From Gemmatimonadota bacterium (GTDB lineage: Bacteria > Gemmatimonadota > Gemmatimonadetes > Gemmatimonadales > GWC2-71-9), in assembly GCA_025350665.1 (NCBI GenBank), contig JANXXJ010000207.1, positions 1 to 34,956 of the forward strand: a stretch of DNA of 34,956 nt, in the 5' to 3' direction. Positions 23,431 to 32,088 of this stretch are shown here, one piece after another; the first letter of the stretch is position 1; every line of letters begins with the position of its first letter. The translations under genes were made by a program, and so were the position numbers. The notes beneath the pieces are model-generated. The model did not search any database. It worked only from the letters and a program-made list of their open reading frames with translations, and was not told where the DNA came from.

Positions 23431-23524
23431 TGAGGGCGGCCAATTGCGTCCGCGGGCGTCGGGCCCCAAGATTATCCCGGTTCCAGCCCGCTCGTGCCTT
23501 TCCCATCCGCAGTCCGGAGATGCC

Positions 23525-25927
23525 ATGCGACTCCCGGTCGCCTTCCTTGGGTTGTTCCTCGCGGGGCCCGCCGCGACGCGCCTCGGCGCTCAGCCGGCGC
23601 CGCTCGCCGCGAAGATCCGGACCACGTCGTATGGCGTGCCCCATGTGTTGGCGAAGGATCTGGCCGGCGCGGGCTTCGGTTTCGGGTACGCCTTCGCCAG
23701 GGAGGAACTCTGCACCGTCGCGGACCGCTGGGTGACGGTCCGGGGTGAACGGTCTCGATATTTCGGCCCCGAAGGCGTCCGGGACGGCCAGCAGGAGGTC
23801 ACCAATCTGCAGAGTGATTTCTACTGGAAACGGGTCCTGGCCCTTGATGTGGTGGGCCGCGAACTTCGCCAGGCGGCGCCGGTGGGGCCCACGAACGAAG
23901 TGCGCGAAATGGTGCGGGGCTACGCGGCCGGGTACAACAGGTATCTGGCCCAGGTCGGTGTCGCCGGCATTCCCGATCCGCGCTGCCGGGGCAAGGCCTG
24001 GGTCCGGCCGATCACGGAGGAAGATGTGTATCTGCGGGCGCTCCACTGGACCGGCCTGACCAGCCGACGGTGGATCGGTCCCATGGCGGATGCCGTGCCC
24101 CCGACCGACCGCGGCCTTCGCTCGCCCGGCCCGGCCGGCCAGGACCACGGTGCCCCCGCCGCCCCCCTGCTCACTACTCCCACCCCGCCACCCGCTAAGC
24201 TCACCATGAGCAACCTGATCGCGTTAGGCCGGGATGCCACCGACAACGGGCGCGGGATGGTGTTCATCAATCCGCACTGGCGCTGGCATGAGCCGGAACG
24301 GTTCTTCGAAGCGCATCTCACCGTGCCCGGGCAGCTCGACGTCTACGGCGGCGCGCTCGAAGGGCTGCCCTTCATCCTCTTCGGGATGAACCGGCACGTG
24401 GCCTGGAGTCACACGGCCAGCGTCCCCCGCCGGGAAACGGTTTACCAGTTGCACCTGCTGCCGGGCAGCGAGCCGTCCTATCTATACGACGGCCGGGCCA
24501 TGCCCCTCAAACCGCTCACCGTCACGGTCGACGTCAGGCAGCCCGACGGGCGGATCGCGCCCGTGCGCCATACGTTCTGGGAGACCCATTTCGGCCCGGT
24601 GGTGGCCGACCAGAATTTCGTCTGGACCGATTCCACCGCCTATGCCGTCCGCGTGGTGACCTGGAGTTTCCGCTGGCTCAACCAGCAGGTCGGCATGATG
24701 ACCGCCCGCTCGGCCCGGGAACTCGATCAGGCCGGCCAGCGGTACTTGGCGCTCGGCTGGCTCAACACCGCCGCCGCCGACGACTCCGGCCGGGTCGTCT
24801 ACGCCGACCGGTCGGCGGTGCCTAACGTTGACGATGCGCTGCTCGCCCGCTGCGTCACCTCCGATCTGGGGCGGAAGCTCCAGGGCGGCATCGCCGTGCT
24901 GGACGGTTCCCGCGCCGACTGCGAATGGGCCACCGATCCCGATGCCCCGGTGCCCGGGATCATGGGGCCGCGGCGCCTTCCGATGCTCGACCGGACCGAT
25001 TTCGTGATGAACTCCAACGACAGCCACTGGGCCAACAATCCGGCTCAACCCCTGGAGGGTTTTGCCAGCATCGTCGGCGACGAGCGGACCCCGCGGAGTC
25101 TGCGGACCCGGAACGGCCTGGCGAAGATCACCGGCCGGCTGGCCGGAACCGACGGCCTGCCCGGCAACCGCTTCACCCTGGCGCAGCTCGAACAGATCAC
25201 CATGAACAACCGGGTCTACTCGGCGGAGCTTTGGCGGGATTCCCTCGTGGCCCAATGCCGCCGGATGCCCAACCAGAAGGGAATCCCGGAAGCCTGCGAC
25301 GTGCTGTCCCGCTGGGACATGACCGATGACCTCGACAGCCCCGGCGCCGTGCTCTGGCGCAGGTTCATGGAGAATCTCACCGGCGGTCCCACCCCCGAGC
25401 CGGAGTTTTTCACGGTCCCGTTCGATCCGAGGGACCCGGCCACCACGCCGCGCGGTCTCAACACCGCCAACCCCAAGGTGACCCGCGCCCTCGTGACCGC
25501 CATCAGCAACCTCCGCGACTCCGGCATGCCGCTCGGCGCCATCCTCCGGGACTATCAGATCGAAGAGCGCTCGGGCAAACGGATTCCGATCCACGGCGGA
25601 CCGGCCCAGACCGGCCAGTACAACCTGGCCCACATCTCGGAAACCGGCTGGGTGCCGGGCAAGGGCTGGAAGAACATGATCCACGGTTCCAGCTTCATCA
25701 TGTGGATTCAGTACACCGACAAGGGACCGGTGGCGCGGTCGGTGCTGGCACCGTCCCAGTCGGACAACCCCGACTCGCCGCATCACGCCGATCAGACGCT
25801 GTTGTTTTCGGAGAAGAAATCGAAGCCGGTGCTGTTCGATGAGACGGCAATCCTGGCGGATCCGCGCCTCGAGGTCGTGGATCTCACGGCGGGCCCTCCG
25901 GTGCGTCCGAAGGCCCGCCCGCGGTAA
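23525..25927 (+). CDS. Penicillin acylase family N-terminal nucleophile hydrolase (AHL/aculeacin acylase-like)
   Basis: An 800-residue exported Ntn hydrolase. GGAG lies 5 bases before ATG 23525 and the signal peptide ends near residue 23 (G-A-Q). The alpha chain opens with [12 protein letters not shown]. After a Pro-rich linker (about 205-225), autocleavage should expose Ser229 in M-S-N-L-I-A-L-G; the more usual residue before Ser is Gly. The beta chain continues with [16 protein letters not shown] and A-W-S-H-T. Overall it is closest to acyl-homoserine-lactone/aculeacin acylases (QuiP/PvdQ type), so it may cleave long-chain amides such as quorum signals or lipopeptides. The gene stands alone. 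Confidence 0.88.
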   Translation: MRLPVAFLGLFLAGPAATRLGAQPAPLAAKIRTTSYGVPHVLAKDLAGAGFGFGYAFAREELCTVADRWVTVRGERSRYFGPEGVRDGQQEVTNLQSDFYWKRVLALDVVGRELRQAAPVGPTNEVREMVRGYAAGYNRYLAQVGVAGIPDPRCRGKAWVRPITEEDVYLRALHWTGLTSRRWIGPMADAVPPTDRGLRSPGPAGQDHGAPAAPLLTTPTPPPAKLTMSNLIALGRDATDNGRGMVFINPHWRWHEPERFFEAHLTVPGQLDVYGGALEGLPFILFGMNRHVAWSHTASVPRRETVYQLHLLPGSEPSYLYDGRAMPLKPLTVTVDVRQPDGRIAPVRHTFWETHFGPVVADQNFVWTDSTAYAVRVVTWSFRWLNQQVGMMTARSARELDQAGQRYLALGWLNTAAADDSGRVVYADRSAVPNVDDALLARCVTSDLGRKLQGGIAVLDGSRADCEWATDPDAPVPGIMGPRRLPMLDRTDFVMNSNDSHWANNPAQPLEGFASIVGDERTPRSLRTRNGLAKITGRLAGTDGLPGNRFTLAQLEQITMNNRVYSAELWRDSLVAQCRRMPNQKGIPEACDVLSRWDMTDDLDSPGAVLWRRFMENLTGGPTPEPEFFTVPFDPRDPATTPRGLNTANPKVTRALVTAISNLRDSGMPLGAILRDYQIEERSGKRIPIHGGPAQTGQYNLAHISETGWVPGKGWKNMIHGSSFIMWIQYTDKGPVARSVLAPSQSDNPDSPHHADQTLLFSEKKSKPVLFDETAILADPRLEVVDLTAGPPVRPKARPR

Positions 25928-25936
25928 CCCGCGCCG

Positions 25937-26209
25937 TCAGCCGGCGGTCGTGGGGTCGATGATCGTTCGCACGGCGGCCACGGAGTTCGCCGGAAACCCG
26001 CCCATCTCGGCATGCTTTCGCACTGTCGCCTCGTCGGGCGCGATGTAGACGCAATAGATCTTGTCGTCGGTTACGAAGCTCTCGAGCCACTGGATCCGGG
26101 GGCCCATCTCGTTCAGCACGCTGCAGGATTTCTGGGAAATGCCCTTGAGTTCCTGGGGGGTGAGCTTGCCAGCGCCCGGGATGTTTCGCTCGATCACGTA
26201 TTTCGGCAT
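25937..26209 (-). CDS. DUF4242 domain protein
   Basis: A 90-residue cytoplasmic protein covering one complete DUF4242 domain (small ferredoxin-like alpha/beta). M-P-K-Y-V-I-E-R-N-I-P-G-A-G opens the domain, then W-L-E-S-F-V-T-D-D-K-I-Y-C-V-Y-I-A-P-D-E and I-R/K-H-A-E-M-G-G-F-P follow. Function of the family is unknown. The ATG at 26209 has GGAG upstream. It converges with the acylase across nine bases. Confidence 0.88.
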   Translation of the reverse strand: MPKYVIERNIPGAGKLTPQELKGISQKSCSVLNEMGPRIQWLESFVTDDKIYCVYIAPDEATVRKHAEMGGFPANSVAAVRTIIDPTTAG

Positions 26210-26271
26210 ACGGTCTCCATTGATGAGGGACGAAAGGTCGAATCTAGGACAGATAGTCCCGCTCCGCCATA

Positions 26272-26790
26272 TCAGCGCTCGAGTCGTTTGTAGTAGAGCG
26301 CTGTCGTATGCAGTTCGCCGGTCGGACGGGCGAAATAGAAGGGAATCTCTCCCGCTTTCTCCCACCCCAGATGCCGATAGATCGACTCGGCCTCCGATCC
26401 GGCCTCGGTATCAAGGAACAGCAGGGTTCGGCGGACGGACACGGCGTAGTCCTCGCACGCCGCCGGGAGCCGGCCGGCAATGCCCCGGCCCCGGTAGCCG
26501 GAGTGGACCAGCAGCTTCTGAAGCTCGGCCCGGTGGACGCCGTTAGGCCTGGTGCAGAGCGCCAGCTGCACCGACCCGACCACCCGCCCGTCGATCTCGG
26601 CCACCCAGAGCAGGACGGTGTCGAGCGACGCGAAGATCTGGTTCCAATACTCGAGCGCGGTCTGCTCGGGCAGCGGCGCCAGAAAGCCCACCGAGGCGCC
26701 GCCGTGCACCGAGTCGATCAGCAATCCGGTCAGACCGGCGGCCGGGCCATCGGCGGGCGTGGTGACGGCGCGGATCGTGAGTTCCGGCAT
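26272..26790 (-). CDS. GNAT family N-acetyltransferase
   Basis: A 172-residue acetyltransferase. L-L-W-V-A-E-I-D-G-R-V-V-G-S-V-Q-L forms the central strands, L-Q-K-L-L-V-H-S-G-Y-R-G-R-G-I-A-G-R-L is the acetyl-CoA loop near residues 90-108, and S-I-Y-R-H-L-G-W-E lies near the end. ATG 26790 gives the full domain. The acceptor is unknown. A short ORF with a good ribosome binding site ends three bases upstream, and the DUF4242 gene follows 62 bases downstream. Confidence 0.85.
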   Translation of the reverse strand: MPELTIRAVTTPADGPAAGLTGLLIDSVHGGASVGFLAPLPEQTALEYWNQIFASLDTVLLWVAEIDGRVVGSVQLALCTRPNGVHRAELQKLLVHSGYRGRGIAGRLPAACEDYAVSVRRTLLFLDTEAGSEAESIYRHLGWEKAGEIPFYFARPTGELHTTALYYKRLER

Positions 26791-26793
26791 GGG

Positions 26794-26931
26794 TCAGGCG
26801 GCTGCAGGTTCCCAGTCGGCGAAGCCAGGAACAGCGAGCAAGTACACGGCGGTGCCTGGCAAGAGCGGTGCGAGCAGCCGGCCCAGGCGCATTGCGTGCG
26901 AGGCTCCTGGGGAAACGGTGTCGTTCGTCAT
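26794..26931 (-). CDS. Possible 45-residue peptide or gene remnant
   Basis: A short ORF from ATG 26931, with GGAG 6 bases upstream, to TGA 26796-26794, ending three bases before the GNAT start. The product has a hydrophobic middle (L-G-R-L-L-A-P-L-L-P-G-T-A-V-Y-L-L-A-V-P-G-F). It may be a small membrane peptide coupled to the GNAT gene or the leftover of a deleted gene. No family is recognised. Confidence 0.3.
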   Translation of the reverse strand: MTNDTVSPGASHAMRLGRLLAPLLPGTAVYLLAVPGFADWEPAAA

Positions 26932-26967
26932 ATCGTGCTCCGCGGGGGCGTGATGCCTGAAATCGCG

Positions 26968-27225
26968 CTACCGAAGGATCCGGTGCGCCACCCGTTCCTC
27001 GAACCCCCAATAGATAAGGAGTACTGCGACGACATCGTAGGCCGCATGGACCGCCATCGGCAGCCGGAACCGCCCGGTCATCACAAACAGCAGACCGAAC
27101 AACGTGCCGGTCATCACCGCCGGCTCGGCCCCAGGAGCTGTTGGATGCGTCCGAGCAGAAACCCGCGCCGGATGATCTCCTCCCCAATGCCCCATAGCGC
27201 GACGGCGACGTCGTCGTGGGATGCT
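26968..27225 (-). pseudogene. CPBP intramembrane protease remnant
   Basis: Two pieces in different frames. The upstream piece reads G-I-G-E-E-I-I-R-R-G-F-L-L-G-R-I-Q-Q-L-L-G-P-S-R and holds the E-E-x-x-x-R motif of the CPBP (CAAX protease/bacteriocin-processing) family, then stops. The downstream piece, shifted by one frame, reads T-G-T-L-F-G-L-L-F-V-M-T-G-R-F-R-L-P-M-A-V-H-A-A-Y-D, the last conserved His segment, to a TAG at 26970-26968. About 30 residues with the middle His, and the whole N-terminus, are missing. The start boundary is approximate. Confidence 0.65.
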
Positions 27226-27472
27226 CGGTCACTGGAGGGCTTCTCGTCCGAGGTCTCTATGCTAATCGGGAGTTCGCATCGTGCTCCATGCCCCTACCTC
27301 GGCACGGTGGACCGCGACTCGGAGCGGAGTGGATCGAAGATGTGGAGCGCCCGTCCCTCTGCAAGAGGTTCGATGACACTTCCGAGGGAGCCACCTGATG
27401 GAACCGGGCGCGGCAGGTTAACTTTGCCGCGCCAAATCCCTTGTCCGCCTCCTCAACGCTGGAGTCGTCCCA
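27226..27472. other. Gene-free stretch with one hairpin
   Basis: I see no supported gene here. At 27407-27433, GGCGCGGCA and TGCCGCGCC form a perfect 9-bp stem around GGTTAACTT, ending 39 bases before the lipoprotein start at 27473. It may be a leader hairpin. The rest is of slightly lower GC than its surroundings and may be degraded sequence between the CPBP remnant and the lipoprotein gene. Confidence 0.45.
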
Positions 27473-27970
27473 ATGCGCCTGTCATCCCTCCTCGGGCTCG
27501 GCCTGCTTGCCGGCGCCTGCGCTCCCAAGCCCGATACGCCGGCTGCCGCCACCGCACCCACGGCCCTGTCGGCAGCGGAGCTCGATGCCGTCAAGGCGGT
27601 CGACGCCGCCTTCGCGGCGGGCATGAACGCCAAAGATACGGCGGCCGTGTTCGCGGTCTATGCCGCCGATGCCAAGCTGATGCCCCCCGACTCCCCGGTC
27701 CTGGATGGGGCTGCCGGGCATCCCGTCATTGCGGGCATGATCGCCGGCGGCGCGAGCGACTTTGCGCTCACCTCGACCATGGCGTACGGGATCGGCGACC
27801 TGGCCTACCTGGTCGGTACGGCGAGCTTCAAGATGGGCGGCGCCGCGGAGACGGTGAAGTACGCCGAGGTTCTGCGGAAGGGCGCCGACGGCAAGTGGCG
27901 CTATGTCGTGGACATGTTCAGTGGTCTGGCGGCGCCGGCCCCGGCTGCCGCGCCAGCCAAGAAGAAGTAG
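27473..27970 (+). CDS. SnoaL/DUF4440-like lipoprotein
   Basis: A 165-residue exported protein with a lipoprotein-type signal (MRLSSLLGLGLLAGAC; Cys16). The A-G-A-C box lacks the typical Leu at -3. The mature part is an NTF2-like (SnoaL/DUF4440) domain: a helix with A-F-A-A-G-M-N-A-K-D-T-A-A-V-F-A-V-Y-A-A-D-A-K-L-M-P-P, then paired strands A-Y-L-V-G-T-A-S-F-K and a closing G-K-W-R-Y-V-V-D-M-F. It ends in an Ala/Pro/Lys tail. Such domains bind small hydrophobic ligands or serve as enzymes; here no catalytic set is clear. GGAG is 9 bases before the ATG. Confidence 0.8.
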   Translation: MRLSSLLGLGLLAGACAPKPDTPAAATAPTALSAAELDAVKAVDAAFAAGMNAKDTAAVFAVYAADAKLMPPDSPVLDGAAGHPVIAGMIAGGASDFALTSTMAYGIGDLAYLVGTASFKMGGAAETVKYAEVLRKGADGKWRYVVDMFSGLAAPAPAAAPAKKK

Positions 27971-28088
27971 TTCGCTCCCGCCGTCCTGACGAAGGCCGTT
28001 GTCGAAGAGCGCCGCGCCGAATCGCCGCGGCTCCTCCAGGAGCCACTGGATCACGTCCTGGGAATGGTCCACTGGCGGGCAGGCAGGG

Positions 28089-29282
28089 TCACGGGGCCAG
28101 CCCGTGCTCCCGGAACCAGTTGACGGTGAGCTGCCGATACGCTTGCGAGCCGAGCCCGTTCGGTGGCGCGGCGAAGCCGTGGTCGCCATAGGGAAAATGG
28201 ACCAACCGGATGGTGACCCCCCGGGCGGCGGCCACCTCCGCGAACCGATCGATGCTCGGTGTCGAGGCGATGTGGTCGATGCCGCCCGCCAGCAGCAGCG
28301 TCGGCGGGGTCTGATCGCTCAGGTGCGCTTCAGCCGAGACGAACCGGTAGCGATCCGGATACTGGGCCGGTGAGCCGCCAACATAGGCGTGGAGGAGTCT
28401 TCGGTCGCCGCTGCCGAAGAAGGGCATTGTCCCGTCGTAGAGCGCCGCCGGCGTGACACCGGGAACCAGTGCCGATACCGCCCGGACCTTGGGCACCGGG
28501 CCCCCGCAGGCCGACGGCAGGGTGCCAGCGTTGGCCATGTAGGCGGCGTTGATGGCGAGGTTTCCGCCGGCGGAGCCTCCTGTCAGTGCCAGCCGTCCGG
28601 GATCGCCCCCGTACCGGGCGGCATTCGTGGCCACCCATGCCAAGGCGCAGCCGAGTTCACCCGGTACGACATTCCAGAGGTGCCTGGTTTCGGATGACAG
28701 CGCGTAGTCGGCGCTGATCACCAGCCACCCGTGCTCCGCGAACCACGCCCAGTCGGCCGTCTGGTCCTTTCGCGACCCTCCGGTCCAGCCTCCGCCGTGG
28801 ACATTGAAGAGGATCGGTGCCCTGGCTCCCGCCGTTGCGGTGCGCGGTCGAAAGACACTGAGGACAAGTGGTGTTCCGCCGTCGGTCAGGTAGGTCACGT
28901 CCTCGGGATTCGGTTCCGGCCGGAGCGGTATCGGGTTCAAGGCGCCGAGGACGCGGACGTCCGCGCCGGCGCCGCCGATCGCCGTCACTATCCGGGCCGT
29001 GATGACGATTGCGCCCGCCGCCGTCGCCGCGGCGATACCCATGAGCACGGCCACGTAGCGGCTCCGGCTACGGCGCCACTGGCGGAACGCCAGACCGCCG
29101 CCGGCCACGGCCAGGATGACGGTCCACGGCCAATCGACGAAGAATTGTGTCACGGCGCTGACGATCGAGAGAAACGGGATCCTGGGAGCGAACGCCCCGG
29201 CGACCTGGCTCGCGGCGACGAGCGTCAGCACTGTGGCGGCGGCGCCGAGCAGGCGGGCCTTCGTTTGGTCAGAGCCTGTCAT
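28089..29282 (-). CDS. Membrane-anchored alpha/beta hydrolase (HSL/carboxylesterase type)
   Basis: A 397-residue protein. Three hydrophobic helices (about 12-30, 52-68 and 78-103) precede a hydrolase domain from about residue 125. H162-G-G-G is the oxyanion motif of the hormone-sensitive lipase group; the nucleophile is Ser237 in G-G-S-A-G-G; Asp336 (G-G-I-D) and His368 (Y-G-D-H-G-F) complete the triad. It is likely an esterase facing the periplasm; substrate unknown. ATG 29282 abuts the remnant on the other strand; no regulatory sequence separates them, so its promoter must lie inside the remnant. It has no same-strand partner. Confidence 0.85.
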   Translation of the reverse strand: MTGSDQTKARLLGAAATVLTLVAASQVAGAFAPRIPFLSIVSAVTQFFVDWPWTVILAVAGGGLAFRQWRRSRSRYVAVLMGIAAATAAGAIVITARIVTAIGGAGADVRVLGALNPIPLRPEPNPEDVTYLTDGGTPLVLSVFRPRTATAGARAPILFNVHGGGWTGGSRKDQTADWAWFAEHGWLVISADYALSSETRHLWNVVPGELGCALAWVATNAARYGGDPGRLALTGGSAGGNLAINAAYMANAGTLPSACGGPVPKVRAVSALVPGVTPAALYDGTMPFFGSGDRRLLHAYVGGSPAQYPDRYRFVSAEAHLSDQTPPTLLLAGGIDHIASTPSIDRFAEVAAARGVTIRLVHFPYGDHGFAAPPNGLGSQAYRQLTVNWFREHGLAP

Positions 29283-29284
29283 GC

Positions 29285-29584
29285 GGCCTTTGGTTCACGG
29301 CCAACATCCTTCAGTCGAAGGTTGCCTACAATTTCAGCACCCGGACGATGGCCCGGGCGATTGTCCAAAATCGGAACGTCGATCGCAATCCCCTCGCCTA
29401 CGCCGCCGCCGTCGATCGGAACGACAAAGGGCTCACGGGTCAGTTCCTCTTTGCCTACAAGGTGAACCCGCAGACGGTGTTCTTCCTTGGCTATTCCGGC
29501 ACCAGCGTGGGCGGGGAGCGGTTGGATCTGACGACCACGAGCCGCACCTTCTTCGCCAAGATCGGCTACGGCTGGCGGCCCTGA
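29285..29584 (+). pseudogene. C-terminal fragment of a DUF5916-type outer-membrane beta-barrel protein
   Basis: The frame reads without a start from about 29288: W-F-T-A-N-I-L-Q-S-K-V-A-Y-N-F-S-T-R, A-I-V-Q-N-R-N-V-D-R-N-P, F-L-F-A-Y-K-V-N-P-Q-T-V-F-F-L-G-Y-S and a final R-T-F-F-A-K-I-G-Y-G-W-R-P. This is the closing strand set of DUF5916 barrel proteins, including the C-terminal aromatic that barrel assembly recognises. The rest (several hundred residues) is absent. An internal ATG at 29348 would give a 78-residue product with no signal peptide, so expression as a working protein is unlikely. Confidence 0.7.
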
Positions 29585-29595
29585 CGCGCGGATCG

Positions 29596-29892
29596 TCAGC
29601 CGCCGGCGATGGCTCCCACGACGAGCAGCGGCTCCGTCCCCGCGGCCACCGGACCCGGGAGCGGCGTGTCATGCGCCTCGTGCGACCAATCCTCCTGGCA
29701 GGCGAAGAACCGAACGAAATCTCTCCGCTTGAGCGTGTCGTGATCCCGGATCGCTCCGCGGAGCACGGGGTAACGCGCCTCCAGAGCGTCGAGCGCCGAG
29801 CCGATGGTCGGCGGGCCGTCGAGTTCGAGCTCGACCTCGCCGCCGACCCGGGCCAGCGCCTGCAGGTGGGCGGGGAGGACGATCCGGATCAC
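29596..29892 (-). CDS. MoaD/ThiS family sulfur-carrier-like protein
   Basis: A 98-residue ubiquitin-like beta-grasp protein. I-R-I-V-L-P-A-H-L opens the first strand; [20 protein letters not shown]-x-x-Y-P is the usual MoaD/ThiS helix region; the chain ends in G-A-I-A-G-G, so the C-terminal Gly-Gly needed for thiocarboxylation is present. GTG 29892 overlaps the stop of the BNR-repeat gene (GTGA). No molybdopterin or thiamine genes are nearby, so it is probably a carrier for another pathway, linked to its BNR partner. Confidence 0.85.
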   Translation of the reverse strand: MIRIVLPAHLQALARVGGEVELELDGPPTIGSALDALEARYPVLRGAIRDHDTLKRRDFVRFFACQEDWSHEAHDTPLPGPVAAGTEPLLVVGAIAGG

Positions 29893-31004
29893 GGGAGGGT
29901 TTGGACCTCGACCGAGAGCACGGCAGGCAGGTCCCGCACGATCGGAGTCCAGCTGTCTCCCGCGTCCGCCGAGCCGTAGACCTGGCCGCCGGTGGTCCCG
30001 AAGTAGACGCCGCAGGGGTCGAGCCCGTCCACCGTCATCGCGTCGCGGAGCACGTTGACGTAGCAGTCCTTGGCCGGGAGTCCCTTGGTCAGCGCTTCCC
30101 ACTCACCGCCGCCGGCCCGGCTCCGATAAACCGCGAGCCGGCCGTCGAGAGGGAAATGTTCGCCGTCGCTCTTGATCGGCACCACGTAGATCGTGTCCGG
30201 CTCGTGCGCGTGGACGTCGATCACGAAGCCGAAGTCGGTTGGGAGGTTGCCGCTTACCTCGCGCCAGTTCTCGCCCGCGTCGTCGCTTCGCATCACATCC
30301 CAGTGCTTCTGCATGAAGAGCGTCTCGGGCCGGGCCCGGTGCATCGCCAGCCGGTGGACGCAGTGGCCCACCTCGGCGGTCGGGTTCGGAATGTACGGAG
30401 AGACCAGGCCCCGATTGATCGGTTTCCAGCTCGCGCCGCCGTCGTCGCTCCGGAACGCGCCCGCGGCCGAGATCGCGACATAGAGCCGGTCGGGCCGAGT
30501 CGGGTCCTGCATGATGGTGTGGAGGCACATCCCCCCAGCCCCGGGCTGCCACTGCGGTCCGCTGCCGTGGTTCCGGAGGCCCGGCAGCTCATCCCAGCTC
30601 CGGCCGCCGTCCTTGCTCCGGAACAGGGCCGCATCCTCGGCGCCGGCAAAGACCGTGTCGGGATCGTTGACCGAAGGCTCGAGGTGCCAGACCCGCTTGA
30701 ACTCCCACGGGTGCTGGCTGCCGTCGTACCACTGATGGGTTCCAGTCGGGCCGTCGTAGGCGAAGCGGTCGCCGACCGGCTCCCAAGTCCGGCCCCCGTC
30801 GTCCGACCGCTGGATCTTCTGTCCGAACCAGCCGCTGGACTGCGAAGCGTAGATCCGGTTCGGGTCGGCGGGCGAACCCTTGAGGTGGTAGATCTCCCAG
30901 CCCGCGAAGTGAGGACCGCTCACCTCCCACTCGCGGCGCTTGCCATCCGAGTTGAGCACGAACGCGCCCTTGCGGGTTCCAACCAGTACTCTGACGGCGG
31001 TCAC
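29889..31004 (-). CDS. BNR/Asp-box repeat protein (sialidase-like propeller)
   Basis: A 371-residue beta-propeller with five Asp-box-type turns: [32 protein letters not shown] and S-A-D-A-G-D-S-W. It lacks a signal peptide, so it is probably cytoplasmic. It opens with [12 protein letters not shown], as in a group of WD40/YVTN/BNR-like proteins often annotated as exo-alpha-sialidase; a sialidase activity is not supported by visible catalytic residues. The start is GTG 31004 with a near-perfect AGGAGG upstream. The MoaD-like gene is coupled downstream, suggesting a shared role. Confidence 0.85.
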   Translation of the reverse strand: MTAVRVLVGTRKGAFVLNSDGKRREWEVSGPHFAGWEIYHLKGSPADPNRIYASQSSGWFGQKIQRSDDGGRTWEPVGDRFAYDGPTGTHQWYDGSQHPWEFKRVWHLEPSVNDPDTVFAGAEDAALFRSKDGGRSWDELPGLRNHGSGPQWQPGAGGMCLHTIMQDPTRPDRLYVAISAAGAFRSDDGGASWKPINRGLVSPYIPNPTAEVGHCVHRLAMHRARPETLFMQKHWDVMRSDDAGENWREVSGNLPTDFGFVIDVHAHEPDTIYVVPIKSDGEHFPLDGRLAVYRSRAGGGEWEALTKGLPAKDCYVNVLRDAMTVDGLDPCGVYFGTTGGQVYGSADAGDSWTPIVRDLPAVLSVEVQTLP

Positions 31005-31042
31005 GGCTCCTCCTGGAAGACGTGTCGATTGGATGGGAGAAA

Positions 31043-31072
31043 AAGATACGGCGGCCGGGCACCTCCGGCCAA
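31043..31072 (-). promoter_or_regulatory. Sigma70-type promoter of the BNR-MoaD pair
   Basis: On the minus strand TTGGCC (31072-31067), an 18-base spacer and TATCTT (31048-31043) lie 38 bases before the GTG. The expected start is near 31036, leaving a short leader with the AGGAGG site. Confidence 0.45.
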
Positions 31073-31099
31073 TGTGCCGGCGGCGGGCCGGTGATTCCT

Positions 31100-31843
31100 T
31101 TACGTCCGCCGACGGATGTCAGAGGTAAGCCACCCAGGCAGCGCAGCCGCCTGCCTCACCCACTTCGCCGTCTGCTCCTCGTCCAGGCCGTCCTTGTGGA
31201 CGTTGATCCAGCGCGCGTCCTTGCTCGCGCCTCCCGCTGGAACCGGTCGCAGCGACCGGCCCTGGAAGAACGTGACCTTGACGAAGTTGGTGAAGGTATG
31301 CATCCCGAGGAACCAGCCCTGGCCATCGATGCCATAGAAAGGCGAATTCCACTTCACGGCCTTGCGGACGTTGGGGACGTTGCGGACGACGATCGCGTCG
31401 AGCCGGCGCGCGACGTCGCGCTTCCAGCCCGGCATAGCCGCGATGTAGGCCTGCACCGGGGCGTCGCCGTCGGCCTTCCCGATCTGGGGATTGCCGCCGG
31501 TGAGGAGGGCCGGCTTCGCGGCCACGGACAGCACCTTGCGGGTGCCCGTAGTCGAGCGCGGCTTGCGCGGCTTCCGGTAGCGGAACTCCACGAGGAACAC
31601 TCGCCGCCCGGGCCCATGCTTCGCCGTCTTGAGCAGATCTACCAGGCCGACGAATCCGGACTCCCGCGCGAGAGCCGGGGTGATGTCAGCCAGCGACATC
31701 TCCGACACGGCGGTCACGACAATCTCACCGGGAGGGAGTGCGTAGTGTCCGCCGACCTTCACATGCGGTCGCTGCCACAGACGGACGCTGGACGTGATCT
31801 CGCCTCGCCGAATCCGGTCACGCAAGACCTGAAGAAATTGCAT
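31100..31843 (-). CDS. ASCH/PUA-like domain fused to DUF1801 domain
   Basis: A 247-residue two-domain protein. The N-terminal part (about 1-92) reads [23 protein letters not shown], then [11 protein letters not shown] and F-V-E-F-R-Y-R, consistent with an ASCH/PUA-type RNA-binding fold. A linker (93-125) leads to a DUF1801 domain (about 128-243) with [21 protein letters not shown] and V-K-V-T-F-F-Q-G. No function is known for the DUF1801 half. ATG 31843 is chosen; the frame stays open upstream in antisense sequence. A short remnant ends five bases upstream. Confidence 0.72.
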   Translation of the reverse strand: MQFLQVLRDRIRRGEITSSVRLWQRPHVKVGGHYALPPGEIVVTAVSEMSLADITPALARESGFVGLVDLLKTAKHGPGRRVFLVEFRYRKPRKPRSTTGTRKVLSVAAKPALLTGGNPQIGKADGDAPVQAYIAAMPGWKRDVARRLDAIVVRNVPNVRKAVKWNSPFYGIDGQGWFLGMHTFTNFVKVTFFQGRSLRPVPAGGASKDARWINVHKDGLDEEQTAKWVRQAAALPGWLTSDIRRRT

Positions 31844-31848
31844 GGTCG

Positions 31849-32025
31849 TCAGTTCCCGGCCGCGCCCATGATTTCGGCCTGGAGATACTCCGCGTTCGAC
31901 TTGACCCTGAATTCGAACGGCGGCTCGGCGCCGCCGAGGTGTCGGACGAAGTAGTTCCAGGTGAAGTCCTTGTTCCGGTCCGTCAGGGCCGGAACCAGAA
32001 GGGTTCGCCGTTGGAGCCAGTTCAT
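31849..32025 (-). pseudogene. 58-residue ORF resembling the tail of an S9 peptidase
   Basis: From ATG 32025 (AGGGA 5 bases upstream) this short ORF reads through N-Y-F-V-R-H-L-G-G-A-E-P-P-F-E-F-R-V. The F-F/Y-V-R-H-L-x-G-x-E-P-P pattern is the typical C-terminal end of S9 (prolyl oligopeptidase) family peptidases; the catalytic domain is absent. It is most likely the end of a deleted gene, now between the ADOP permease and the ASCH-DUF1801 gene. It could still be translated as a small protein. The family match is from memory and not strong. Confidence 0.42.
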
Positions 32026-32088
32026 GGTGTCCCTGGGCGCGGAACGCGCCGGCAAATGTGAGGTCGTTGCCCCTCCCGCCAACCGCGC

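Noticed and set aside
24482-25786. A 434-residue minus-strand frame opposite the acylase gene
   Set aside because: Shadow of a well-supported Ntn hydrolase; no recognisable motifs.
27985-28085. Minus-strand stretch reading D-V-I-Q-W-L-L-E-E-P-R-R-F-G-A-A-L-F-D-N-G-L
   Set aside because: It looks protein-like and may be another remnant downstream of the hydrolase, but it is too short, has no start and matches no family I can name.
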